A stretch of 64,000 bases of DNA from Gibbula magus (Eukaryota; Mollusca; Gastropoda; Trochida; Trochidae), in contig OW388292.1 of assembly GCA_936450465.1 (NCBI GenBank), forward strand, positions 27,850,368-27,914,367, written 5' to 3'. The position numbers and the translations under genes were made by a program. Shown here in pieces: positions 45,185 to 58,072 of this stretch (the first letter of the stretch is position 1; each line of letters opens with the position of its first letter). Below the pieces are notes generated by a model. That model worked only from the letters and a program-made list of their open reading frames with translations. It was not told where the DNA came from and did not search any database.

Positions 45185-45790
45185 CTATCGATTATAGGGG
45201 CCCATTCATAACCTTTCACAATCAAGGTATCGACCCCTATAGTCTGTAGATAAGATCGAAAAAGTATTTGAAAACCCCTCAGTCTAGGAATCGACCCCTA
45301 CAGTCTGTAGATGAAATATAATTACCCTTCACAATCTGGGAATCGACCCTTATAATCTGAAGATAAGATAGAGAAACGAGTTGAAAACTCATCAGAATCT
45401 AGGAAGCGACCCCTCCAGTTGGTGGAGGTGAGGTGGGGTGAGTTGGGGTTTAACGCCGCTTTCAAGAGTATTTCACTTATATCGCGGCTGCTAGTATTAT
45501 GGCAGGGAGAAAGCCCGCAACGCCATGTGGATATGCTTTGCGGTGAAACCTGCGAGCAACAGCTGGAACTAGCGAACCATGGGTGGTACTACGCTGAAAT
45601 TCAGAGTAGCATTGCACCCAAACCTTACTGCGTGTAGAACTGTTCTCTACTGCAGACAAAGTTGCCGTGCCCCTGGCGGGATTCGAACCCCGGACCTCTT
45701 GATCCGAACCAGTTGGTGGATGAAATAGCATAACCCTTCACAATCTAGGAATCGACCCCTGTAGTCGGTAGATAAGATAGATTCGTGCTT
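45185..45790. repeat. Degenerate minisatellite interrupted by a SINE
   Basis: Units of about 75-80 bp, type 'cacaatctaggaatcgaccc ctatagtctgtagataagatag', occur about five times. The last unit is separated from the others by the SINE at 45427-45708. Confidence 0.7.
45427..45708 (-). mobile_element. tRNA-derived SINE with 12-bp target duplication
   Basis: On the minus strand the tRNA-like head contains GGGGTTCGAATCCCGCC (B box), followed by a body that ends 'aaagcggcgttaaacccc'. It is flanked by the exact direct repeat ccagttggtgga at 45415-45426 and 45709-45720. The head is 5'-truncated (no A box). Confidence 0.8.
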
Positions 45791-46621
45791 CGTGATTCGA
45801 ATGTTCGTACATTAGTTTAGAACAAATCAAATGTACCAACTTCCGCGGTAGCAGAATAGGTGCACAATTGTAGGTCTGAGGAAAACGAAGGAAAATACAG
45901 GTAAAGCATAAGTTGTTTAATGGCTTTCTGTTTGCTTGGCGAGCCGCTTTTGTTCTCATTCTGCATTCATGGTTCTTGGACTGTGAGTCGATGTTAAAAG
46001 GAGTAACGAGTAACGTTTGTGTAGTTACAATGATTGCAATTGTCACTTACATGACATGATCACCCGCCTCAAAGTAGAAAAGCAAAGTATAGTTCAATTA
46101 CTGAAGTATGAAATGCGATAGGAAATTAGATTTCAACAATTAGATGTTAACAATTTGTATATGTTGTAGTGTGAAAAAAAGGACAGGTCTCTATCGATTT
46201 GCATCTTTTGTGAAAGGTGACGTTTCTGTATAGTTTCTTATACCGTAATCAAGTAACAAGAAAATATCAAACGTCGTCTTTTACATGTATAAAGAAGTAG
46301 AAAATCTATAAAGACGTGCCAATGTCTAAAAGATGCCTCTACAGTGTGGGTGTTTAAACTAAAAAAAAAAACTCAGTGCAATGGCTGTGCTTTAGATTAA
46401 GACGCAGGTTACTGAACCGAGTTTCGCTGAGACCCTGAGAATATTGCCAATGTCAAATATATGAACAACTCAAGTTTTATCTCAGTTTTACCTCAACAAA
46501 ATATCTCAAACATTGTACAAAGGTTACCTAACGATCACTACAGTAAATTGTGAATGGAAACCAGATATAATTGTCTGTCAAAAGTTGGAGACATACGTCT
46601 TAACCACAAATATTTCCATAC

Positions 46622-47029
46622 CTTTTTAATCGACTCCGCTATATTCTCAGGTTTAATCTTTTGAACAAAGTCTCTAAATTGCTGACTGCCCAGGCTGCTC
46701 TTGGACATCCTGACGGGGTTCACGTTACACAAGGTAATCGCAGGAAACCTGATGCTATCAAACTCCAGTTGTATCTTGGTCTGCTTTGCGAAGTTAAGGT
46801 AAGACCCAATGAGGAACCTTAGGTGAACCGCCATCCCTGCCAAGCCACCACAAAAAAACATTGTCCACAGAAGTTTTGCGTACCACGTCTTTGAGATGTT
46901 GATATATTGAACTCCCCGTAAGGACGTTCTCTCGCCAAAGCGTGCAAGAAGTCGCGTCATGGTTCGTTGGTTTCCTTCAATGGCTTCATAGTCCGAGTCA
47001 TCGTCGCCTGCCAATTTCTTCTCTAAATC
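46622..47029 (-). CDS. DEG/ENaC gene B, exon 1 recognised: TM1
   Basis: 408 bp, 136 codons, acceptor 'ttttctcag|GATTTAGAG', donor 'AAAAAG|gtatgg', phase 0 both sides. The acidic N-terminus (DLEKKLAGDDDSDYEA) is followed by TSLRG at residues 35-39, TM1 (about 51-77, including LLWTMFFCGGLAGMAVHL) and FPAITLCNVNP. It differs from gene A mainly after NPV. The ATG at 47074 lies in intron-like sequence, so translation probably begins in an exon further upstream. The conserved His of the HG gating motif is Arg here. Confidence 0.9.
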
Positions 47030-48519
47030 CTGAGAAAATAATATAATATAATAGATAATGCTGTAACGTCTCATATTGTTGTTTCAGACCATTAGATCCG
47101 TTAAGGTGATTACAAAACCTGCTATTGAACAACATGATAATAATTATTTATCATACAATGGATGAAGTTCTCGGTAGGATAAAGGCAACGGATATTTCTG
47201 GTATCCGTCGTGGATATGTACAGATAAAGATGCAAATTACAGAGGTCAAGTGATCGAAAACTAAAATGATGTCACACGCGTTAACATTTCAAAGGCCTGT
47301 AATAACGGATTGAACTTCGTTTCGTATACATGTTTCATTTTATATGCGAAGATTTGAGAAATGACAAAACAAACATAGTAAAATGCATAGTGCGGCAAAA
47401 CTTATTATTATCAAGCTGTGCCAAAACATGTTCAATGCCAGTTGAAATCTACCGAACAAACACTTTATATATGCTCACATGTAACAATGACAGTTGAGTC
47501 ACATATTCATTTACCGAATGTCAATCTTCACTGTACCATACATGTGACATGTGTTAAAGGTTACATGTCGTACCCATGGGTCACTTTCGGGATTCGTTGA
47601 GAAGGGGTTTCAATTTGATAATTACTAGACTTTATATTTTTAAAATCGGCCCGTAAATAATTTGTAGCTGTTTAAAAAAATGCCTAATTAAGCCCCGCCG
47701 ACTAGAATGAAAGCGGGCGGAGCTGTAGTCACTATCCTGTTGTGATGTTCGTGGAGGAATCTCATTATGGCCGCTAATCTTAATTTAATGTGGTTTCCCA
47801 ACTTTAAACTGATCATATAACAGAGAAATCTTCATCAAAACAACCCAAATTTTAGATAAACGGATTACTTAAGTATTCAACTAGCGATTTCATATGGTAA
47901 CAACGACCGGGCCCTGCTTAATTGGAGTGCATTTTGCGGTAATGTACAGTATGTTTGTGGCCATGAACAGCGGGACTGCTGCTGTCATAATACATAGATC
48001 GTTACACATGTATATATATGTATATACATTGCGATGTATGTATTCATAAATAAAGTAATCTGGTGGGTATTACTTCATAAACACTGAATGATTGGTTGAC
48101 TAAACACACGAGACAACATTGCGGATTTATAAATTGTGTATTTAATATAAAGATTACAGTAATTTGAAGTTTATCCATTAAAATATTCTATAACTGATGT
48201 AATGAACCGCAAAACATTTTCACTTCCTATATAATTAAAAAAAACTATTTCATGAATAAATACATGAACTGGATTGGTCAACATGCTCAGTGAAATTTAT
48301 ACCAAGAATGCTCCATTGAACTCACATATACATAATGATTATACAGATTCATAGACAACGAACAAGATCGAATGAAAGAATTTTGTTACAATTAGCATCT
48401 TACAGCACATCTCGTAAATGAAAACGAAACGGGTTGATAGTCTTTACGTGCCGCTCCAACACACAGTTCTCAGTTTAGAGTACTATATAGATGTTTCTTC
48501 CAGATAAAAGGGGAGAAGT
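47030..48519. other. Upstream of gene B TM1 exon, no gene
   Basis: 47684-47925 may be a small MITE: 'taattaagccccgcc' and the near-complement 'gggccctgcttaatt' face each other. The plus-strand frame 47418-47600 has no domain. Confidence 0.4.
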
Positions 48520-49330
48520 GTTGTGACAGCAAATTAGTTTACGCAATTAAGCTATACAGAGTCAAAGAGACCCAGTGTCCTGTTTTTACAGGTAACAAGT
48601 TACGTGCAAACGGAACAACAATTGGTTGCAAAATGTCATCAACATAGCGCTGACCAGTTACTGACCACAATCACCAAATCTGTCCTCCTGTCGTAGGTTA
48701 TCCCTGCCCATACCATCACGCTGCCACCCCCGTATCTGTCGTGTTCCAGGACAGTAGCTGCTGAGTAACGTTCCCCACGTCTTCTCAAACATTGCTTCCT
48801 GCCATCAGGGAACCGCAAACAGAAGCGAGACTCATCAGAAAACATTGTGTGGCGCCATTGTCTCCGATCACGTTGCACATGACCTCTGGACCACAGCAAA
48901 CGTTGACGTCTGTGATGCGCTGACAGAATCACTCCTCTGAATGGTCGTCCTGCTTTTAGACGGGCGGCATACAGTCTATTCTTAACTGTTGAGGTGGAAA
49001 CACGGATCCTTATCATTGTACGGAACTCCCTGTTGATTTCTGGTGCAGATTTGAATCTGTCACGGAGTGCAATGAGTCGTATTAAACGATCTTGAGGAGC
49101 ATTCGCTTTCTTTGGTCTTCCTCTACCTGGCCTCAGTTTTACACCTCATGTCTGTCTGTGTCGGTTCCACATTCTCGAAATCACACTTTCCGATTTACCA
49201 ACAGTTCTGGCAACTTCAGAGAGTGATGTCCCTGCCTCTTTCATGCCGATGAGTCCCCGTTGTTCATTATCTCTAAGATAAGTCTTGGTGGCATGTCGTC
49301 TTCAAATCTCCATTCGGTTTACCGGCTTGG
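48520..49330 (-). mobile_element. Tc1-like transposase relic
   Basis: The frame 49016-48639 carries Tc1 signatures: VKNRLYAARLKAGRPFRGV, 'TMFSDESRFCLRFPDGRKQ', 'YGGGSVMVWAGITYDRRT'. After a stop at 48639 another frame continues with 'RYVDDILQPIVVPFARNLL'. Upstream to about 49330 the N-terminal helix-turn-helix part is readable with stops. The C-terminal 'DNA.pH' and final acidic box are missing: the copy is truncated. A second and a third relic of the same broad family lie at 32390 and 60592. Confidence 0.8.
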
Positions 49331-51630
49331 TGTACCGTTTCCAGAATACACGTTTGACATGCTAATTTTAAAGATCAAAATGCATGTGATGCACGTGCTT
49401 AAATTATTTTGGTTTTAGTGGGTGCGTTCGAACGCAACACCCAGGAGATGACCTGTACCCCTATCTTTATTTTGGGTGTCAGAAATATGCGTTCCCTTAT
49501 TTTCTCGCAGTAGTATATTGTTTTGATTAAAATACATTCCTTGCATGCTTGCCTAGCCACTGCGCAAAGAAAACAATCTTCAGGGAAGTGATCAGAACGT
49601 TGGTTGGCACAGTGTTTCGCTCGAACAAAATCGGTTCATTTGCCGTCAAGTGAGACATCAGAGGGAAACTTGTAAAGTCAAACTTTATAACCAGGATTAC
49701 TCGAACAATTTACAACAGAACAGTGGTGTGGTATTGTTGCAAAGTGTAGATTTAACAGATTGACTGACCGATTCCCCAGTGTTTGCCATTATACATAGTA
49801 ACCGGATGTTTACATCCCGTCCCTTCAGTACTTCACTTCCGGTTACCCTGCACCCCTCTTAGCCACGCCCCATTTTTCGTTTGTTGCTGGCAGGTGAAAA
49901 TCAGATGATTGTTATGCAATGTTTGCCCTATTTTGTTTGTTTGTTTGTGTGTTTGTTTGTTTGTTTGTTCGTTGAAGTAATTGGATGGATTAGAAAATTA
50001 GTGATCCAATCTGTTAATCCTAGTTAGGGAATGGTTAGAGTCTCACCTCGCAATTATTAAAGTAGAAATACAACATTTACATACACGTATACATTAAGCC
50101 ATTTTGTATTAATTATCACCTGATCTGACCAATACTAACTAAGTGGACACTTAAGGTAACACTATTATCGGGCAACTATTATCGATGTAACACTATTATC
50201 GAGGTAACCCTATTATCGTGGCACTATTATCGAGGCAACCCTATTATCGAGGTAAACACTATTATCGTGCCACTATTATTATCGATGTAACCCTATAATC
50301 GGGATAACTCTATTATCATGCCACTTTTATTGATGTAACCCTATTATCGAGGTAACCTCACTATCGTGCCAAAATTATTTCTGTCCTCGATCTAGATTAC
50401 TTTTTTCTTATTTTTGCAAAACGCTTAAACTAATCAAAGTGCAGTAGCATCTACAAAAATTTAGATTATTTAGCATAAATTTATATTTTCTGACATATTT
50501 ATCGATATCCAAATAAGGAAAACATTTGGATAATTGACTTATCTGTAATATTTCAGTGCAATGTTAAAATGTATTAAATATATTGTGGATGATAATTTCA
50601 TCATCATTTTTATCATCATCATCATAGTTAACAGCAATGTTATGAAAATTACATATTATCAAAACCTACAGAATGATTACAATGGCGTTTTGTGACACAC
50701 TGCCAAAGTATACCTGTGAAAAGGCCTTCTCGGTTAAACTGGGACCTTACTTTTTGTGATCAATGAACAAATATTTTCTTCTTCTTCTGATTGTTTAAAT
50801 CATTAAATGTATTTATCAATGAAATGTCAAATACCCCGATATTAGGGACAATCCTGTTTAAATACATTCCATGTCAAAAACAATATTTGTCTAATTTTAA
50901 AAAAAGTCAATGACGGTGAAGATTCTAATAGTTGTGAATGTGATTCTTCTCTTAGTTATTGCTACTTTAAACCATTGACATTAAAAACTAATGAAATTTT
51001 CAAATATCGTTACAACAGTAACAACACCATGCAAGCAGTCAGTCACTCGCACATATCATTCATTCATGTAGCGTAGCTAGATGTTTTTTGATGGATTTAG
51101 TCAAATAATTTGAGATTATATCTTTAAAATGTACTTAAAATACATTTATAACGTAAATGTGCTTCATATATGAGCAGAGCATGAATCTAAAAAGTGTGAA
51201 GTTCAAAAGCTAAAAGGCTTGCGTTGGATACCCTTTTCACAGTGTAGAAGATCGAGTGTCACTCAAAGTGTTTCTCTTGACTCAAACCGAAATAATTTTC
51301 AACTATCAAGATTAAATGTTGCAAGAATTCCAACTAGACATCCATTTGTACACACAAATTGTTTTTATTATAATTCTTGTTAATCTTTTTAAGCGTCGCA
51401 AGTGTTTTTACTGGTTAATTATATTGCCATTTGCCACTGGTCAGCTAAATGTTGCTATGTTGATACAAGTTTAAATTAAGAAGGTCTAATTCCCGATTAT
51501 TTCAATTATTATGACGACCGCCGGTCACATATTGTTGTGATAGAAATACCAGCTAAGAATTGATTATTTACATTTTAAAAATTAAAATGCACCGAAAGGT
51601 TTATGAGCAACTGTTAGCTAAAATTAAACC
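49331..51630. other. Intergenic, simple repeats only
   Basis: A (tttg)n microsatellite at 49934-49970 and the ATTATCG minisatellite at 50155-50372. Nothing else is supported. Confidence 0.6.
50155..50372. repeat. ATTATCG minisatellite, period about 17-18
   Basis: About a dozen units of the type 'aaccctattatcgaggt' with variants 'gtgccactattatcg'. The core CTATTATCG is the most constant part. Confidence 0.85.
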
Positions 51631-52614
51631 CCTGGAAAATACATTGAAGCTCAAATGGTCGAGAATCAATATACATTTGAATGGTAAACCCTGCTCAATC
51701 AGGGTGTGAATATTTCCGCAAGGCTACCCCAAATCATCTGATTGTCCCAGACGTTCGTCTTGTACAACAACAACGTGAAATAACAACTGACACAATGTTG
51801 CCCTTGTAGGCAATGCTAAATACTATGGACATATACACTTTCTTAAATGATTGTGATTCTCATAAATAATAGAGTGGCACTTATACAATATTTATTAAAG
51901 CAGAAATCAGATAATGGACTTTCCTTTTTAAAAAATAAAGTTGAATTCAAATAGAACCTCCCTTTATTCTGCCTGACTTCCAGGTGTCATTTTAACAATT
52001 TCCTAAAACTTATCTCTCACCTTCATTTTGGTTTTTCTCCATTCGTTAGTCACAAGAGCTCAGCATGGATCTAGAATTTCAGCATTGTCCAGATTGACAA
52101 CACGCATACATGTATATGTACTATAAACCTGACTAATGGTTCGCTAATCGATAAATCCCCTGTGTGGCATAAACACATGTCCAGCAAATGCATTCTAGCA
52201 TAGCGCTGTTTTATACACAACATTAATTGGTGGAAATCTCTTTTGTCTCGCATATCGTGACTACCCATTATCTGGTTAAGCAGGCCATCATCCTGATGCG
52301 CATGTTTAATGGTTCAAGAACGTTTACTTCCTTCTTAACTCCCTTAGGAGTATAAGATATATTATTACCCACGTGGTACATCGTAAAGGGGTTTCATAAT
52401 ATGTGTCATAACACCTTCAAGTAATTTAATTGGCTAACGCTTTTACGCCAACACTTATATAATAATTAATATTTATCTCATTCTTCAGTTAATTAATAAT
52501 ATTGTACTCACCACAATGATTGATTTTAATCAATAATTAACAAAAAACAGCATGGCTAGAGCATAACTAATAATCACAAAGGTGAGAATGTAGGAAAAGG
52601 TTTTGCTCTCACTC

Positions 52615-52830
52615 TTACCGTTGGAAATGACATTGCAACGACACGCTCATTCTCTCGGTGAAAACAACGTGTTCGTAACGGTGCACAGTGACTTTATACT
52701 CACGAGACAAAAATAACCGAATGGAAAGCCATTTCAACGGCGATGTTAATCTAAAACTTACATTTAATGAGATTGTTTTTGCGTGTTTACACATTCCGAA
52801 GACGATAAACATGCGAATGGCGGCCGCCAT
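52615..52830 (-). other. Weak candidate first exon in a copy-specific insertion
   Basis: The sequence starts with 'atggcggccgccat', a self-complementary GC-rich string in an AT-rich setting, followed by an open frame of 71 codons ending at a good donor (CAACG|gtaagag). It lies in the 0.87-kb piece (52360-53240) absent from the paralogous copy at 22030. No domain is recognised. It could be a promoter-proximal exon or part of a transposon. Confidence 0.2.
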
Positions 52831-53105
52831 GACATGACGTTATTCAAAGGACGGAAAACTCTAATCTCCTGTCCTTGAGCAGAGAGATGTTATATTACGT
52901 ACGCTTCCTTCAGCATGACCAGTGCAACTGGTTTCGCCATACTGACCATCACGAATTATACAATGGTTTGATTCTAAAAGTGTGAATATTTAACGTCGCA
53001 ATATTATGAACTTAGATGCTGTGACAGGGACAACACACATATATTTTATAACTATTTTATAACAATAAATCGTATGAAAAACAAGTTGGTAATAAGTAGG
53101 ATGCA

Positions 53106-53219
53106 TAACTCGATCCCCGTTCATATCAAGTTTATGTCCCTCGTCAAATATATATGTTTGGTTTAAGCAAACTTATTTCACTCGGGACCTAAACTTGATA
53201 TGGAAGGGGAAGCTCGTTA
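53106..53219. repeat. Hairpin, 35-bp arms
   Basis: 53106-53140 and 53184-53219 are complementary with several mismatches (shared 'catatcaagttta'). It lies within the copy-specific insertion and looks like a MITE. Confidence 0.6.
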
Positions 53220-55110
53220 GATATCCTAGTTACACTTGATGCACTGACATGAAGTACACGTCTATTTCAGTTTAACCCATTTGATCCGGGGTGTCAGTTT
53301 CAAATGGCTAGCTGCATGCCATTTTATATCATTACCGATAACCTGTACACGACATGGCTCATGGCATCCAACTAACTGCTTGTACATTAGTCAGATTGAT
53401 ACTCCGATTATATATCAGCATGTGCGTTAACTGTATCACCTAAACACAATTCTCTCATTTAGGTAGGTATTTGCAAGAAGTTTCTGTGATAGGGACTGAG
53501 GCAACAACATTATAAAGCCTTGCGTTTTCATCATTTTCGAAGGATTTGCCAAACGAACTAATTAATGAAAACGCATTAAGAAAGTCAATACACAACTGTG
53601 AACAAAGTCTGAATATAAATGAAGAAAAGAGAGTATTTGTTGCAACTTTTAAAAAGTTAATTTTCATTTTCAGAAATTTCAACTACAAATGTTATCACTC
53701 TTTCTCCCATTCCTTGCAAAAAATACATCATATTTGAACCATATACAAAACAAATACACATAATCTGTAATTACATGATGTATCAGTTAATAATTACTGA
53801 TTTATGTGTTGTTTGTTGATTTTGATCACTATAGTGGTAGTAAATATCATACTTATTTAATTAGATAATGTATCGCCGGAGTTGTGTCCAACTACATCTG
53901 GGCTTATGTTTGGTCATTCACTTTCTATCACTTTTCATATCCTGTTTTGAAACCTAACGATAAGAATAGTAACTTTATCAGATTAAACATCATAAACATC
54001 TTTCAGACCTTTTTATGTATTGTTTGTCTGAAATGACAATGAACGTTTAGACCTATTTTGGCCATATATATAAAACCCGTTTGTTTTGTATTGTACTGAC
54101 CACACCAAGACAACGAGTGTTGTCTATTTAGGGTGAATATTCAGGAAAATCATTAGCTTAACAGCGTTTCTCTAAGATCAATCCATGCCCATTGAATACC
54201 ATTACTGTTATCATATTCTTGTTTGACTAATGTCTGTTTTAGGGAATATCATTGTAAATTATTAATAACAATAGTAATAGAGCAAGAAGAAGGTGAACAT
54301 TGGCAATATTCGACTTTATAGATGAGTTATTTTGTTTGTACTTCATTTCATAACTGTTACGCAATTTGTCCTAGAGAAAAATACTTTTAAATTGACAATG
54401 ACGATATGATGGTTCCTCCAATCTGAAATCAAATCCATCACTAGGAATCGATCATCAAGCATTGTCACTGACTCACTGTAGAATGATATATACAGACAAT
54501 TGAAAGGCTCTGACCACCGCTCCTGAGACCCGGATGAAGAGATGCAGGTAGCAGGTTACCCAGGTCACTTCTCCAGGAATGATAGCCTGAGTGATGTGGA
54601 CCTGGGCAACACGCACAACATGGAATCACATGCAGACTACCAAATGAGTGTGAAAGCATTTATATTTATCAAATGAGATAAACAGAATCTGTTCTTCTTT
54701 TTAAAACAAAACATGTTAATATGCGATATATGCAGTAAAACATATTACAAGAATCCTACAGAGTTCTCAATTCTATGTGCACAAATATATTTAACAATTA
54801 ATGTAATGTTGTTTAATTAATAATTGTGTGAAGAAAGTTTGTTGTGGTGATGATTATCATTCCTGAGCACATATAGATGTAGGTTGTAATGTTATGTTAC
54901 AGGAAATAAGCTTTAAAAATAGAGTCGTTGACTCTGCATATGTCACCAAGCGTTAGTTGTCAGGGGTATACCACATCAACAATTTATTATTTATAATCAC
55001 ATCGACTGAAGAGCCTGTACACATGATTTCAGCATCGAGTGCTTTTTGTACCAGGAAAGAAGACACAACTAGTTTGTTTGGTTATGGCCTCTTATTAAAC
55101 TTTTTATTGC

Positions 55111-57040
55111 ATGAATTGGATTTATTGTCTGTTTACAATTCACCTCAAAGTGGAGAAAGGTTATCCACGTACTAATGTAACATTACCCCATGTCTACATG
55201 AATTTTAAACCATGCATGTAGGTTTGAAAACCTATGTTTCAACCCCCGCCCCAATTATAATTGAATGGCATCTTCACCAGAACAGAACGTGGATTTGTGT
55301 GGATTTTTGCATCACGAAGGTTAAAATATTGTGTATTTTCTAATTCACACCCTTTTTACATTTGCATTTTTAAAAAGTGATATAGAGCTTAATTTCTAAA
55401 ACTTGACCAATATGTATACATGTTCTTAAGTAAAAAACAGAAACACTTTCACATGACCGTTTTAATGAGTTATTAGTCTATATTTTTTAAAATGGATCTT
55501 GATTTACAAAACACACCCTGTCCTGAGTACAGTTGATTACAAGCTACAATGTACCAGCTCTGATGATCAAAATACATGTTACGTGTGTGAATCAATATTG
55601 AAACCTCTCGAAAAACATAGATGTTGCTTCAAATTTTCCCCATCATTATTTTACAATGTAGCTCTTGTTCCACACTGATTCCGATTCAACCTCACGTATT
55701 TCTTAGTTTACTGACACATGTTACACTGTCATCATGATGCTTTTTATTTCTTAAGTATAAGCATTTCTGACAAAGCACATGAGAATACAGTGACACGTTG
55801 TCAAACACACTGAATCACACTGAAAAACCTATACCCCCTTAACACGAGGTAGTAAAATCGACCAAATGTCAATCTAAACATTCATAATGCAACTTTGTTT
55901 CCTTCGAAAGGTTGCGCTCTGTTATCATAGAGTACTTTGGTGTCGTTGGCCGCCGATTCTACTTTATTCTTCTTACCGTACTTCTGATAGAGATACTGGA
56001 GTATTTCCGTGACACTGAGGATAGTGAGTCCCACCCACAGACCGACCGTACCCCCAAAATCAGACGCGAACTGTACAACGTTCATGGTTCACAATATCAC
56101 AAACATGAAACACCATATTCAAGAAATCTCCAATTTAATGCACATTATACTACGTACTTACAGTTCTGCACAGAAGTGTGTATTGTTTAAAACATTGAGA
56201 AATGTGATTGTCTGATATTTGTGCATCCAACTTGGGGTTCCATTTAGAAGTAAGATCTTCAAAAGAACAAATACCATTGTAAGTTCGAACAAGGCTATAA
56301 AGACATTTACAATCTGGCGATGATATGATGTTCCTTAAAATCTTACAATTAATACTATCGTTGGTTTTGTTAGTCGAGTTATTTCATGAAATCTAAATCC
56401 ATGAGTGAGGTAGACAACTTATCAATTTGAAATAAGAAATGAAATTATGATTTAATCCAAAATCGCATGTCACGACATTGAATTCTTTTAGGTGTCCAGA
56501 GCCAGCCAATAGATCTCGAGAAATTTTTGTGGTCGATTTTCGAGTTTGAAGAGCTATTAAGGTTATCTTAGGGGTGACATATGTTGGAAATCAGGTACGT
56601 GATAGGCACGTGGATTCATTTGTGAATGTCACCAATTCTTAGGGTAGTTTTTGACCTAATGTTGAATGGACCATTAGATCGACAATATATCTGCCCGTGC
56701 TCCTTTACTCTATTTGATATATAGGGTGTACTTTTTTAAAACCTATGTTTTATCTAGGTTTTAATTACGATATCGAGTTACTGTATATTGCAGCAAGGAA
56801 TTTGTTACTCTTCTAGCGTAGATGTAAACCTAGAAAAAGACATTTTCTAGACATTACTTAATCTTTAAAAAGAATCAGTTGTCTCTGTTCCATAGCACTC
56901 ACCTCGTAGCCTTGGGCTTCTGTTGTTAATTCAAAATTCAGGTCTTCGAAATAATTTATATAGACATGGGAAAACAAGGATCTATGAGATTGGAGTAGAG
57001 ATGTATTTTATTTCTTGTACACCAATAGCGGGTTGTTGAT
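55111..57040 (-). pseudogene. Extra, degenerate copy of the last two DEG/ENaC exons
   Basis: This block parallels 57040-58960 (gene C 3' end) and 27160-29150 (gene B 3' end). The penultimate exon at about 56955-56905 retains 'YFEDLNFEL' and the donor TACGAG|gtgagt, but its acceptor and the first codons are lost. The last exon (56085-55882 frame) keeps VQFASDFGGTVGLWVGLTIL but has a 24-bp in-frame deletion inside TM2 (SVTEILQYLYQ instead of SVMEVFQFF.EILQYLYQ) and no canonical acceptor. It is probably a pseudogene fragment, or less likely an alternative 3' end for gene C. Confidence 0.75.
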
Positions 57041-58072
57041 TTTTTGCTGACCAGTGTTTATTGCATGAATTGAATTAAGTTTCCGATTACAATTCACCTC
57101 AAAGTAAAGAAACGTTCTAAAGTACTAATGTAACATTACCCCATATTTTCATGAATTATAAACCATTCATGTAGGTTTGAAAACTTATGTACCAACATGT
57201 TTCAGTGCTGTGTCCTAATTGTGTTTCTTAATTATTCCAGACTGGCATCTTAATCAAAATAGAAAGCACAGTGTGGAGTATTGAATCACAAAAGGTTTAA
57301 ATAATATATATTTTCTAATTCACATATTTTGCCTTTTGCATTTTAAAAACGTGATATGGAGGTTTATTTCTTTAACCTGACCACTACCGTCTCAAGCACA
57401 AGCTTATATGTAGAGTGTGTATTGCAACAAGCATGTACATTTCTCATTATAACCATGCAGTCATTATCGAGTCCGATGTACCTGTAACTTTCAACAACCT
57501 CAATAAATTCGCTTTTCACGGGAAACGAAAATGTTATTTCTTGTTGATTGATCAATATTTCTCGACTGCCTACAGTACCAGGAACCACAAGGGAGTTGGG
57601 AATATTAAAACATGTTTTTAACAACACATTAAAAAAACTAAAACTCTCACATCACCGTTTTATTGAATTTAGCACATTTTTTTCCAAAAATGGAATACAT
57701 GATCTTGAATTACAAAAACACACTCAGTTCTTTGAGTACAGTTTATAACAAGATAGTGCATGACGCATTCCCGTATCAATTCTGCAGATCAAATTACATT
57801 TTACGTATGTGAATCAATATTGCAACATCTTGAAGTCTACAAATATAGACGTTGTTTCAAAGTTGACCATCAATATTCCAAACTGATTCTAATCTAAAGT
57901 CACTTATTTCTTAGTTTACTAGCCAATGATACAGCGTGTTATCGTGATGCCTGTTTGTTATGGATATGACTTTTAAACAAAGCACATGAGAAAACAATGA
58001 CACGTTATTAAACACACGAGTCACAATGAAAATTCTTTATCGCCTTAACACGAGGTAGTTAAATCTTAATAA
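57041..58072. other. 3' flank of gene C, no gene
   Basis: Diverged copy of 55111-55880 and 27160-28118. The short frames at 57364-57748 are on both strands and not conserved among the three blocks. Confidence 0.6.

Larger units (their letters stand above)
44504..46621. other. Intron 1 of gene B; minisatellite and SINE
   Basis: No gene. It contains the hairpin at 44974-45045, the tandem repeat 45185-45790 and a SINE at 45427-45708. Confidence 0.6.
28119..47029 (-). other. DEG/ENaC gene B, full span of recognised exons
   Basis: Eleven exons in order (minus strand): 47029-46622, 44503-44112, 41909-41829, 41611-41520, 41238-41075, 40872-40783, 38168-38044, 32315-32258, 31518-31436, 29149-29074, 28319-28119. 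Together they give about 590 residues, the normal size of a DEG/ENaC subunit. They contain TM1, the post-TM1 FPAITLCN box, the GHSMEDMLMSC and GNCYTLE boxes of the finger/palm, the Cys-rich thumb, the WPS motif and TM2. Splice phases agree at every junction except exon 7 to exon 8. The gene probably encodes a sodium channel subunit of unknown ligand. The first exon with the start codon was not identified. Confidence 0.85.
51631..55110. other. Intergenic block paralogous to 13080-26900
   Basis: Matches in order 13083-13200, 21470-22800 and 26430-26700 but lacks the foldback and LTR insertions. 54960-55070 is one unit of the repeat found at 26590-27160. No exon is recognised apart from the weak candidate at 52615. 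Confidence 0.6.

Noticed and set aside
52615..52830. THAP-like zinc finger
   Set aside because: A C..H-like spacing is suggested by eye, but the conserved Pro, Trp and Phe positions of THAP do not line up.
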